Below, in pieces: positions 31,703 through 39,745 of a stretch of DNA of 64,000 bases. This DNA comes from Massilia sp. NR 4-1 (GTDB taxonomy: Bacteria > Pseudomonadota > Gammaproteobacteria > Burkholderiales > Burkholderiaceae_D), in NCBI RefSeq assembly GCF_001191005.1, contig NZ_CP012201.1, forward strand, positions 2,728,001 through 2,792,000. The letters run 5' to 3'. The translations under genes and the position numbers were made by a program. A model generated the notes under the pieces. It was not told the DNA's origin. It searched no databases and saw only the letters and a program-made list of their open reading frames with translations. Position 1 is the first letter of the stretch, and the number at the start of each line of letters is the position of its first letter.

Positions 31703-32650
31703 TTATTTTTCCGGAATGGCCCCAAGCGTCCGCAGCCAGGTTTCTACCAGCAGAGGCCACTTTGTAATCGCCTGCCCGGTTGGACGGAGTCCGAATGCGT
31801 GTCCACCTTCAGCGAACAAGTGCATCTCGACCGGCACGTCCGCCTTTCTCAGCGCCGCATAATAAAGCAGGGAAAACTCCACCGGGTCGATGGGATCGTT
31901 TTGCGCATGCAGCAGGAAGGTCGGCGGCGTTTGGCCGGTGACGCGAATGCGCGGGTTCAACCGCGAAAGGTCTGCCCGATAGTTTGCCGACATATGTCCG
32001 GGATACAGGGAAATGGCAAAGTCAGGACGGCAGCTTTCATTATCCGCCTTGTCTACAGGCTGATAAATACGCTTAGGGTGCGTACTGATTGCCGCCACCA
32101 GATGGCCGCCCGCCGAGAATCCAAGCACCCCGATCTTGTTCGGATCGATCTTCCACTCGGCCGCGCGGTGGCGCAGCAGGCCCACGGTGCGCTGCGCATC
32201 CTGCAAGGCCGTATGCACTTTCGGAATGACGCGCATATTCCGCTCCATGTCCCAATGCGGACCTGAACCGGGGACACGGTATTTCAGGAGCACGCAAGTA
32301 ACACCGATTGAAGTCAGCCAGTCGCACACCTCCGTCCCTTCAAGATCGATGGCCAGCATGCGATAGCCGCCGCCAGGGAAAACGACCACCGCAGCGCCGG
32401 TATTGGCGCCTGTCGGCGGGTAAATGGTCATCGTGGGCCGTATGACGTTGCTTACCCCCAGCCAGGGGCGGCCTGCTATGAGCCGCTCTTCCTGAAGAGT
32501 CATTTCATTTTCAGGGCCAGGAGCGGGTTTCGCGTTGGGTATCGCACCCGGCCAGATCGGCAATTGCGTATGTCCGGCTGACGGCTGCCATTCAACTGCG
32601 CACGCGTTCACAGAGGCGAATATCGCCAATATCGAGAATAGGTATTTCAA
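31703..32650 (-). CDS. Secreted alpha/beta hydrolase (acetylxylan esterase-like, BD-FAE type)
   Basis: 315 residues if started at TTG 32650, which gives a clean signal peptide (LKYLFSILAIFASVNACAVE). The ATGs further upstream would bury it behind 60 unlikely residues. The mature domain has AAVVVFPGGGYRMLAIDLEG (oxyanion HGGG-like), the nucleophile GVLGFSAGGHLVAA (GxSxG), PPTFLLHAQNDPIDPVEFSL (Asp) and FAEGGHAFGLR (His). The catalytic triad is complete. Such enzymes deacetylate plant polysaccharides or cleave feruloyl esters. It is a single gene ended by the bidirectional tRNA terminator. Confidence 0.82.
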   Translation of the reverse strand: MKYLFSILAIFASVNACAVEWQPSAGHTQLPIWPGAIPNAKPAPGPENEMTLQEERLIAGRPWLGVSNVIRPTMTIYPPTGANTGAAVVVFPGGGYRMLAIDLEGTEVCDWLTSIGVTCVLLKYRVPGSGPHWDMERNMRVIPKVHTALQDAQRTVGLLRHRAAEWKIDPNKIGVLGFSAGGHLVAAISTHPKRIYQPVDKADNESCRPDFAISLYPGHMSANYRADLSRLNPRIRVTGQTPPTFLLHAQNDPIDPVEFSLLYYAALRKADVPVEMHLFAEGGHAFGLRPTGQAITKWPLLVETWLRTLGAIPEK

Positions 32651-32938
32651 AGTATTTCCATGGCATTTCCAGAGCGACTTCCTCGTTGCAAAACCGGCCA
32701 ATATTATCGGAAAAGCAATTTGCGCACAAGGTAATCGGGGAGTGGCAAAATGGTGCAATCCCTCGACAGCTTGCATCGCGGCTTGATGCTTTCCCCAGCC
32801 AAGCACCGTAAGCTGTATCCACTCAACCACCATTGTGGAAATATTATGGCCGAAGCGAACCAGCGGTGCATCCAGCTCTCGGAAAACAATTTTATGAGTG
32901 CTGAAGATGCATAACGGCGCGCAACTTCAGCCACTATC

Positions 32939-33535
32939 ATGAACGAACGCTTTCCCTGCCGCATTTGCGGCGCCCTGATTCTGGGTTCGACCGCCGAACG
33001 CACGGGTGGCCTATGCATGCCCTGCAAAGGCGGCTACCGCGCCAGCATCGAAGCGCGCCGCCACGGCCGGGCGCGCGACCATGCCGTCGCCGCCAATCCG
33101 CAGGCGCAGATGTGGGCGGCGCTGCTGCATCAGGTACGGCAGGATGCGGCCGGCATTCATGGCTTGAATCACCCGCAACAGCTCTACTACGCATCCAGCA
33201 CGCTGCTGGGGGCCGTGCTGCGCGGCGGCATGCAGCACTATTTTGGCGGCGTCGCCGCCGAGCATTACAAGCTGGCGCAGGACGGCTTGATGGCGATGGG
33301 CGCCACGCGCGCCCTGCGTCTGCTGCTCGACGCGCGCCAGCTGCTGTTCGGCGCCGGCCTGCCAGATGAAACGGCGCGCCGCGCGCGCCTTTACCGCCGG
33401 CCGCTGTTCGCCGAAAACGAGGCGCGCAGCGCCATGCGCCTGAATGCGCTGAACGCGGAATTCAGCCGTCTCGCGCCCGATCTGGAGCTGCGCCTGAGTG
33501 CTTACGCCCGGCAGCATGGGCTGCTGGACCAGTAA
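32939..33535 (+). CDS. DUF4375/DMP19-type protein with zinc-ribbon N-terminus
   Basis: 198 residues. The N-terminus (MNERFPCRICGALILGSTAE, then TGGLCMPCKGGYRAS) has two CxxC pairs, a small zinc ribbon. The rest follows the DUF4375 pattern: AGIHGLNHPQQLYYASSTLL, GAVLRGGMQHYFGGVAAEHY, and DGLMAMGATRALRLLLDARQ. DMP19-type proteins have been described as DNA mimics that bind a repressor, but that is known for only one member; here the role is unknown. The zinc ribbon fusion is uncommon. Confidence 0.78.
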   Translation: MNERFPCRICGALILGSTAERTGGLCMPCKGGYRASIEARRHGRARDHAVAANPQAQMWAALLHQVRQDAAGIHGLNHPQQLYYASSTLLGAVLRGGMQHYFGGVAAEHYKLAQDGLMAMGATRALRLLLDARQLLFGAGLPDETARRARLYRRPLFAENEARSAMRLNALNAEFSRLAPDLELRLSAYARQHGLLDQ

Positions 33536-33606
33536 GCGCAACGGGACGCGCTGGCGCAAGGTGGTATGCTATGCGCGAAATTCCGGAACCATAGCCCGCA
33601 ACAGCA

Positions 33607-34200
33607 ATGCCTCAAACAATAAGCGCAGCCGTCCATTACGAGCTGCTGATCAAGAAAAGCCGTTTCATCGCCTGCGTCCAGCCTATGAGCGACCGCACCG
33701 CCGCCCAAGCGGTGGTGGCTGGCTTGCGCGCCCAGCATCCGGGCGCGGCCCATGTGTGCTGGGCCTTGCTCGCTGGCGGACAGTCGGCGGCGGTGGACGA
33801 TGGCGAGCCAAGCGGCACAGCCGGCCGGCCGATGCTCGACGTGCTGCGCCACCAGGATCTGGAGGGCGTACTGGCCACGGTGGTGCGCTACTTCGGCGGC
33901 GTCAAGCTCGGCGCCGGCGGCCTGGTGCGCGCCTATACCGACAGCGTGGCGCAAGCCTTGCTGCAGGCGGAGAAAGTCGCCATCGTCAAGCTGCGCCAGT
34001 TGCGCTGCGTGGTGCCATATGCGATGGAAGGCATGCTGCGGCGCGAACTGGAGCTGGCCCAGGCCACCCTGCTCGCTGTCAACCATGGCGACAGCGTGAC
34101 CCTGGCCTTCAGCCTGCCCGACGCCGACGCCTCCGCCTTGCAGGCCCGCCTCAATGAAAGCGGCAACGGCCGCGTGCTCTGGCTGGACGCGGACGATTGA
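33607..34200 (+). CDS. yigZ: YigZ/IMPACT family protein
   Basis: 197 residues. HYELLIKKSRFIACVQPMSD then AAHVCWALLAGGQSAAVDDG and EPSGTAGRPMLDVLRHQDLE carry the IMPACT signature, followed by VLATVVRYFGGVKLGAGGLV and a C-terminal ferredoxin-like DUF1949 part. The family is related to eukaryotic IMPACT, which modulates GCN2; in bacteria its function is not settled and may involve translation factors or nucleic acids. The length matches E. coli YigZ (about 200). Confidence 0.92.
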   Translation: MPQTISAAVHYELLIKKSRFIACVQPMSDRTAAQAVVAGLRAQHPGAAHVCWALLAGGQSAAVDDGEPSGTAGRPMLDVLRHQDLEGVLATVVRYFGGVKLGAGGLVRAYTDSVAQALLQAEKVAIVKLRQLRCVVPYAMEGMLRRELELAQATLLAVNHGDSVTLAFSLPDADASALQARLNESGNGRVLWLDADD

Positions 34201-34428
34201 ACGCATGCGCCGCCGCCCAGCGGCGAAACGCTTGGAAATAACTGCAACATCGCGCCAATCGTGCTATTGTGGGTTCAGTCCCATCGCACCCAGCCGCTTC
34301 CAGACAGCGCCCCCCGCTCCAGCCCGACAGCTTGCGGTGTCCTTCATGGTCCTTGCCGCAGGCCACAGCCGCCGACCTGCTCTTGCCCGCCTTCGCCAAC
34401 CGCGGCTGCCTCACGGGAGATGCTCCTC

Positions 34429-34875
34429 ATGCAAGCCTACCAACGCCTGGACGGCCATATGGCACAGATCGTCAATGCCGGCCTCAAGATCGATATTTTC
34501 CAAGGCTGCGTGACCGCCTGGATCCATATGCGCGGCGGTGACGTGCCGCGTGAAGTCATCTTGCGCGTGCTGTCGCAGGATGGGCCGCGGCGCGATTGCG
34601 GCGCCGAACCTGAAAAAGCGCCCGATGCAGCACAAGCTAAGGCAACGGCCATCCGGCCTTTTCCGCTGCCGCGCAACAACCACGAGCTGGCCGCCCTGAT
34701 CGACCATGCCATTCAGTTGATGGCCGTGCGCAACCGCCACTACGCCGAAGCCCTGCTGCGCATTTACTCGGTCGACACCCCTACCGTCATGCGCGTGCTG
34801 TTCAATCCGCGCCGGCGGCGTGCCGCCAGCCGCCGCCCGCGTATGGCCGCGCCGCGGCTTGAAGCGGTGGCCTGA
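34429..34875 (+). CDS. Hypothetical protein with basic C-terminus
   Basis: 148 residues from ATG 34429 with GGGAG ten bases upstream; the ATG at 34420 overlaps that site. The N-terminus QAYQRLDGHMAQIVNAGLKI then DIFQGCVTAWIHMRGGDVPR and VILRVLSQDGPRR is followed by a helical segment NHELAALIDHAIQLMAVRNR and a strongly basic tail NPRRRRAASRRPRMAAPRLE. The basic tail suggests nucleic acid binding. No family recognised. It lies 87 bases before the diguanylate cyclase gene and could be co-transcribed. Confidence 0.6.
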   Translation: MQAYQRLDGHMAQIVNAGLKIDIFQGCVTAWIHMRGGDVPREVILRVLSQDGPRRDCGAEPEKAPDAAQAKATAIRPFPLPRNNHELAALIDHAIQLMAVRNRHYAEALLRIYSVDTPTVMRVLFNPRRRRAASRRPRMAAPRLEAVA

Positions 34876-34962
34876 GCACGCGGCCCACGGCCCGAAAGCG
34901 ACTACCATGGCTGCGCATCCAAGCAATCCGGCGCATGGCACAACGCTGGCGGGAGGCAGGTC

Positions 34963-36054
34963 ATGAGCCACGCCCACCGCACCGGCGGCGCCGGCGTACA
35001 GCAATTGCTGCGGCTGGCCCAACAGTTGCTGACGGCGACCAATGTGCGCAGCGCGCTCGACCTCACTGGCGCCAGCCTCGCCTGCCTGAACAGCGATGAA
35101 GCGCTGATCCTGCTACGCCAGAGCGGCACCACGCAGAGTCTGCGCTTTGACGCTGCCGGCCAGCCGCTCCCCTCCGACCTGGCATCGGCCCTGTACCGCC
35201 TGGCCTTGCACGCGCTGACGCAAACCCATGGCACGCCGACGCGGGTCGGTCAGCTCCCGCCCGAGTCGGCCGGCCAAGGCACGGTGCTGCACACGCTCCA
35301 CGGCTGCACGCTGCTGCTGCCCTTCCCGCCCGCCGTCTGCGAAGGCGTGTTTCTACTGAACTGGCATACGCAGCAGGACACCGCCCATCTCGCGTATGCC
35401 CGCCGTCAGCTGCAAGAGATTGCATGCCTGGCCGGTGCCTGTCTCGCCGGCTTGAACACACGCCAGCGGCGCGAAACCCGCCTCAATACGCGGGTTGCCG
35501 TCCTGCGCCAGGCCGGCCGCCAGCATGCCCAGGACATGCGAACGCGCGACGCGCAGACGGCCGAGGCGCGCGACCTGGCCAGCACCGATGTCATGACCGG
35601 GCTGCAGAACCGGCGCGGTTTTTTCGCACGCGCCGAACAGTGCTTCCTGCAGGCGCGGCAGCAAGCCCTTGCCTGCGCCGTGGTGTTCGCCGATGTCGAT
35701 GGCTTAAAAACCGTCAACGATGAACTGGGCCATGAAAAAGGCGACGAACTGATACGCCATGGTGCAGCCGTATTCCGCAGCACGTTTCAAAGCGGCGATG
35801 TGATCGCCCGCCTCGGCGGCGACGAGTTCGCCGCCTTCACCTTCGACGAGGCCGCACCGGAAGACATCCGCGCCCGCCTCAGCGGCCGCATTGCCGACTT
35901 CAACCGCAGCAGCCGCTTCCCCAGCACGCTGTCGCTGAGCGCGGGCGTGGTCAGCTGCGATACCTTTTCCAGTGCCTCCCTGGCCGATTATCTGCAATTG
36001 GCCGATGTCGAGATGTACCAGCAAAAACACCGGCATGTGCGCAGCGCCCGCTAA
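34963..36054 (+). CDS. GAF-like sensor diguanylate cyclase (GGDEF)
   Basis: 363 residues. The N-terminal ~165 residues resemble a GAF domain (ALDLTGASLACLNSDEALIL, PFPPAVCEGVFLLNWHTQQD). A helical linker leads to the GGDEF domain: DVMTGLQNRRGFFARAEQCF, VVFADVDGLKTVNDELGHEK and ARLGGDEFAAF with GGDEF at 285-289. It should synthesise c-di-GMP. The RxxD inhibitory site expected just upstream of GGDEF is absent, so product inhibition through the I-site is unlikely. No membrane segments: a cytoplasmic sensor. The ligand is unknown. Confidence 0.9.
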   Translation: MSHAHRTGGAGVQQLLRLAQQLLTATNVRSALDLTGASLACLNSDEALILLRQSGTTQSLRFDAAGQPLPSDLASALYRLALHALTQTHGTPTRVGQLPPESAGQGTVLHTLHGCTLLLPFPPAVCEGVFLLNWHTQQDTAHLAYARRQLQEIACLAGACLAGLNTRQRRETRLNTRVAVLRQAGRQHAQDMRTRDAQTAEARDLASTDVMTGLQNRRGFFARAEQCFLQARQQALACAVVFADVDGLKTVNDELGHEKGDELIRHGAAVFRSTFQSGDVIARLGGDEFAAFTFDEAAPEDIRARLSGRIADFNRSSRFPSTLSLSAGVVSCDTFSSASLADYLQLADVEMYQQKHRHVRSAR

Positions 36055-36089
36055 GCCATGCCAGGAGTTCGCCGGTCCGGAGCGAAGGC

Positions 36090-37295
36090 TCAATAACCGA
36101 TCTCTTTGAAGTAGTCGCTGCGCGCCTGCAAAGCGGTGTCGGCAAAGTCGGAGAACAGGCCATCCACGCCCAGGGCATAGAAGTGCTTGTACTCGGCTTT
36201 CGGATCGCCCTTGTAGTCGCTGGCCAGGCGGCGCTTCTCGTTGCGGAAGGTGTAGGGGTGGACGAACAGGCCGGCCTTGTGGGCGTCGCTGACCAGGGTG
36301 GTGGCCGGCAGGGTCACGGCGTCGGCCTCGTTGACCTTGCCGTCGCCGTTCACGTCCACCACTTTGCCGTCCGTGCCGACCGTGCCTTTGACGCTGACGA
36401 TGTAGCGCTTCCAAGGGCCGATGCCGTCGGCATACGACTTGATCTCGGCCAGGCCGGCCGGCGTGACCATGGCGCTGAACAGGCGCTTGTCGCCCGCCAA
36501 GGCCCAGTCGTATGGACGGTCGTATGGCGCCGCAAAAGTCAGGGTGCCGGTTTTCAGGTCGACGTCATCGGCGTCGATCAGCTGCACCAGCTTCAGTTTC
36601 GAGCCTTTGCTGCGGATGTATTTCAGGCTGCCCGGCTCGAAGGACTGGATGAAGACCGGCGCGCTGGCATCGCTCCAGCCGGCGGCGGAGAGCAGCGCCA
36701 GCAGCTTGTCTTCCAGCGGCAGGCCAAGCTGGCGGTGGAAGGTCGGATTCTTGGTCTCGGGATAGATGGTGATGGTGCGGCCGCTCTTCTTGATCATGTC
36801 GACGATTTCCTGGATCGTCGCGATCTTGTACTTGCCGTTGAACTGCTGCGGACGTTCGGCATCGGTGGAGGTGCCGCCCAGGGTCTTGATCTCGGCCAGC
36901 GTGAAGTCGCTGGCGAACCAGCCTTCCTGCATCTCGCCGTCGACATTCACGGTGCGCTTGCGCGTCGCAAATTCGGGATGGGAAGCGACGTCGGTGCTGT
37001 AAGCCAGATTCGGATCGTGGCGCGCGATCAGTACGCCGTCCTTGGTGCTGATCACGTCCGGTTCGATGGCGTCGGCGCCCATCTCGATGGCTTTGGCATA
37101 GGCGTCCACCGTCTCTTCCGGGATATAGCCGCTGGCGCCGCGGTGGGCCACGACCATGGCGGGCTTGCCGTCCAGGGTATTCAGCTTGACCAGGCTGATG
37201 CTATCGCTGCCGCCGCAGGCGCTCAGGGCCAGCAGGGCCGCGCACAGGCTGGCGTTTTTCAGTTGCAACCGAACTGCCTTCTCTTGCTTCTTCAT
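36090..37295 (-). CDS. glpQ: Glycerophosphodiester phosphodiesterase (GlpQ-type) lipoprotein
   Basis: 401 residues. A lipoprotein signal (LCAALLALSACGGSD) is followed by the GDPD TIM barrel: MVVAHRGASGYIPEETVDAY with catalytic His-Arg and Glu, then GADAIEPDVISTKDGVLIAR HDP with the second His. The central segment has EF-hand-like DVNGDGKVNEADAVTL, which probably binds calcium. It hydrolyses glycerophosphodiesters to sn-glycerol-3-phosphate and alcohol in the periplasm. The length matches the longer periplasmic GlpQ class. It is a single gene; no glpT is adjacent. Confidence 0.92.
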   Translation of the reverse strand: MKKQEKAVRLQLKNASLCAALLALSACGGSDSISLVKLNTLDGKPAMVVAHRGASGYIPEETVDAYAKAIEMGADAIEPDVISTKDGVLIARHDPNLAYSTDVASHPEFATRKRTVNVDGEMQEGWFASDFTLAEIKTLGGTSTDAERPQQFNGKYKIATIQEIVDMIKKSGRTITIYPETKNPTFHRQLGLPLEDKLLALLSAAGWSDASAPVFIQSFEPGSLKYIRSKGSKLKLVQLIDADDVDLKTGTLTFAAPYDRPYDWALAGDKRLFSAMVTPAGLAEIKSYADGIGPWKRYIVSVKGTVGTDGKVVDVNGDGKVNEADAVTLPATTLVSDAHKAGLFVHPYTFRNEKRRLASDYKGDPKAEYKHFYALGVDGLFSDFADTALQARSDYFKEIGY

Positions 37296-37410
37296 TATTG
37301 CTTCCCTTGCTGTGTTTTTGACAACGGCATTCTAGGGAGGCTAAATGACAGCTTCATGACCGCAAGCAAGCGTGCGGCCCGGGGATGCACAAAGTCCCGG
37401 TTGAGCTCGC

Positions 37411-37432
37411 AAAATTTCCATGCGGAAATTTT
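37411..37432. promoter_or_regulatory. Perfect palindrome upstream of the 37477 gene
   Basis: AAAATTTCC-ATGC-GGAAATTTT: 9-bp arms with a 4-base centre, in an AT-rich stretch 45 bases before the start codon of the next gene. Either a dimeric regulator site or a stem-loop in the leader. No regulator gene lies next to it. Confidence 0.55.
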
Positions 37433-37476
37433 ATGGTATGATTGCATATTAATCAATTTTGCAATCAAAGGTTTTT

Positions 37477-38106
37477 ATGCTTCTTATCTGGGGTAAGCGC
37501 AACTATGGCGCAGTCGAAAAAGTCGGCAAAATGGCGGTCAAAACCCGCTTCGGCCATTTCTGGTACCTGCCGCTGTTCCCGACGCAAAGCTTCTACATCA
37601 ACAGCGAGAACGACAGCGGCTACGATCTGCGCAAAATCCATTGGCGTTCGGTGCTGTGCGCGTATCTGCGCGTGTGGATGCCGCTGCTCTTCATCATGGG
37701 CGTGTTCGCCGCGCTGGACGGCATCGGCGTAATCAGCGCCGCCGTGCTGCTGCTGTCGGCCGCGGGCTTTATCGCCAGCTTCAAGCTGGGCAAGAAATTC
37801 GCGCGTGAAGAGAGCGAGCAGGTGCGCACCATGATGGACAAGCACTTCGGCATCGCCATCGATCCGCTGGACTGCAAACACAGCATGGCCGAGCACATCG
37901 ACCTGCGCGCGCGCGAATTGAGCGGTGCGCCCGTGGCGGAAGGCTGGTATCGCCAGGTGCTGAAAGACCTGTTCAGTGCGCCCGATCTGGTCGAACTGGC
38001 CATTCTGCGCGCCCGCTGCGAACAGCTCGACGCCGAGCTGCAACTGCAGGTCTGCCGCAGGCTGAATCCGCAAAGCGCCAATGCCGCCCTGGCTGGCGCG
38101 GTCTGA
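37477..38106 (+). CDS. Membrane protein of unknown function
   Basis: 209 residues from ATG 37477, AAAGG upstream. A hydrophilic N-terminus (WGKRNYGAVEKVGKMAVKTR FGHFWYLPLFP) resembles proteins with a zinc-ribbon-less DUF start. Two membrane segments come near 60-100 (YLRVWMPLLFIMGVFAALDG and ISAAVLLLSAAGFIASFKLG), then a cytoplasmic tail KKFAREESEQVRTMMDKHFG and a helical C-terminus. The FGHFWYLPLFPTQSFYI segment recalls bacterial WxxxP membrane-interface motifs. No function assigned. Confidence 0.7.
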   Translation: MLLIWGKRNYGAVEKVGKMAVKTRFGHFWYLPLFPTQSFYINSENDSGYDLRKIHWRSVLCAYLRVWMPLLFIMGVFAALDGIGVISAAVLLLSAAGFIASFKLGKKFAREESEQVRTMMDKHFGIAIDPLDCKHSMAEHIDLRARELSGAPVAEGWYRQVLKDLFSAPDLVELAILRARCEQLDAELQLQVCRRLNPQSANAALAGAV

Positions 38107-38120
38107 GTCGAGGGAATCAC

Positions 38121-39035
38121 ATGAAACACGCACTCCTTCGCAACGCCTTCCTGCTGGCGGCACTGGCGCCGCAAGCCTTCGCCGCACCGGCACAGGAAAA
38201 ACTCATTACCGTGCCCACCCTGTCCATGTCGTCGCAGGACTCGCAACTGATCGTGGCGCCGCGCGAAATCCGCACGGCAGGTCCGCGCGGCGCGGACGAG
38301 CTGTGGTTCGGCAATGCGCGGGTGACGATTCCCTCGGCCTATTTTTCCGTCTCGACGATGGAGCTGAAATTCGGCAGCATCGAGCAGACTGTGCGCACCA
38401 CCACGCGCGGCAAGCTGGCCGACTCGCAGTCCGATGCGCGCCTGGCTTCCATCGAAGTTTTCGGCCAGCGCATCGAGGATGTGCACCTCGGCGTGCGCTT
38501 TGAAAAATTCGATCTGGCCGAAATGCACAAGGTCGAAAAGGACGCTGCCTTCATGAGCAATGCCTTCACCAGCATCGAAGCGTTCAACGCCAAGCGCGGC
38601 AACGTGTTGATGGCCATGGCGCGTTCCGCCGTGCGCCACGGCAGCCGTGTCGTGATCGACGATTTCAGCCTGAGCTACAAAAACTTCCGCGCCCGCATGA
38701 CGGGCCATTTCGGCTTGCGCGATGCCAGCGAGAAGGATCTGGCATCGGTACAGCAGATCCTGAAAAAAGTGGACGGCCGCATCGAGATCAGCGTGCCGGC
38801 CGGCATTCCGCGCGCCATGTGCCAGGCTTTCGTGCACACCGTGCCGAACATCAAAGGCACGGGCATGGAGCGCTGGCAGCAGCAACAGAACTGCTACCAG
38901 GCCGCGATGACGAAAATTGTGGGCGAAGGCTGGGCGCGTATGGAAGACGGCGTGCTGCGCTCGACCATCGTCATCAGCCAAGGGAATCTGAACGTAAACG
39001 GCAAAAGCACCAAAGTTAATTTGAGTGCCGATTAA
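38121..39035 (+). CDS. DUF945 (YdgA-like) periplasmic protein
   Basis: 304 residues with a signal peptide (MKHALLRNAFLLAALAPQAF AA). The mature part shows the DUF945 style: GNARVTIPSAYFSVSTMELK, GQRIEDVHLGVRFEKFDLAE, RARMTGHFGLRDASEKDLAS and GRIEISVPAGIPRAMCQAFV. YdgA-like proteins are exported and have no established activity. It begins 14 bases after the preceding membrane protein gene in the same direction, so the two may form an operon. Family assignment is moderate. Confidence 0.68.
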   Translation: MKHALLRNAFLLAALAPQAFAAPAQEKLITVPTLSMSSQDSQLIVAPREIRTAGPRGADELWFGNARVTIPSAYFSVSTMELKFGSIEQTVRTTTRGKLADSQSDARLASIEVFGQRIEDVHLGVRFEKFDLAEMHKVEKDAAFMSNAFTSIEAFNAKRGNVLMAMARSAVRHGSRVVIDDFSLSYKNFRARMTGHFGLRDASEKDLASVQQILKKVDGRIEISVPAGIPRAMCQAFVHTVPNIKGTGMERWQQQQNCYQAAMTKIVGEGWARMEDGVLRSTIVISQGNLNVNGKSTKVNLSAD

Positions 39036-39134
39036 AGTCGCCAAGCCACCCCGCGCACGGTTACAAAGTGCGTGTTTTCGCCCTTGAAGCCGGGTGTATA
39101 GTTGGCCGCTTTCAGACCAAGGGAGGAAAGCGAC

Positions 39135-39692
39135 GTGACACTCAAGGCGACACAGGCGGAACTCTATGCAATGGAGGGGGTGGCTCCCATCCTGGCAGGC
39201 GAGCATTCCTGCATACTGCGCAAGACCCTCAAGCACAATCTGGATAACAAGGCGATCCATATCGGCACGCCGCTGATCATGTATGTGGCCCAGGGCCAGC
39301 AATTCATCAGCGACAGCGCGGGCCTGCACTATGTGGTCGATGAAGGGCAAATGGTCTTCCTGTCGCCGGGGACCTATAACGTCAGCCACCGCGTTACCGC
39401 GCACGCCAGCTTCGATGCAATGCTGCTCTTTATCGACCGCCAACTGGTGGAGAAATGCTTGAACGATGCGGCGGCGGACAACCCGCCGCCAGGCGACGAC
39501 GGCAAGCGCATCCTGTATGCGGGAGAACAGATCCGCCGCTATATGGATGCACAGGAGTATGTGTACCGCAATGCCTGCAGCAACGATGCGCTGCTGGAGT
39601 TGAAACTGCTGGAACTGCTGCACCTGATCGCACTGCAAGACCCGGCGCAGCAGCTGCTGCGCGCCATGCTGTCCGGCGGCGATCCCGCCTGA
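39135..39692 (+). CDS. AraC/ExsA-type N-terminal sensor domain protein lacking the DNA-binding part
   Basis: 185 residues from GTG 39135 with GGAGGA eight bases upstream. The sequence SCILRKTLKHNLDNKAIHIG then PLIMYVAQGQQFISDSAGLH, VVDEGQMVFLSPGTYNVSHR and FDAMLLFIDRQLVEKCL matches the cupin-like sensor half of ExsA/VirF-type AraC regulators, followed by the linker helices YVYRNACSNDALLELKLLEL. The frame then stops at a normal TGA; the tandem helix-turn-helix domain is missing and no remnant follows. A ligand-binding or anti-activator role is possible. It faces the oleate hydratase gene tail to tail. Confidence 0.72.
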   Translation: MTLKATQAELYAMEGVAPILAGEHSCILRKTLKHNLDNKAIHIGTPLIMYVAQGQQFISDSAGLHYVVDEGQMVFLSPGTYNVSHRVTAHASFDAMLLFIDRQLVEKCLNDAAADNPPPGDDGKRILYAGEQIRRYMDAQEYVYRNACSNDALLELKLLELLHLIALQDPAQQLLRAMLSGGDPA

Positions 39693-39745
39693 AACGGCGG
39701 ACTGCACGTAAGGCGCCTGCAGCTGCGGGCGCCCTTCCCTCCCGC

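Noticed and set aside
32651..32833. N-terminal extension of the esterase from ATG 32833
   Set aside because: The extension adds 61 residues before an evident signal peptide and has no ribosome site; a TTG start at 32650 fits better.
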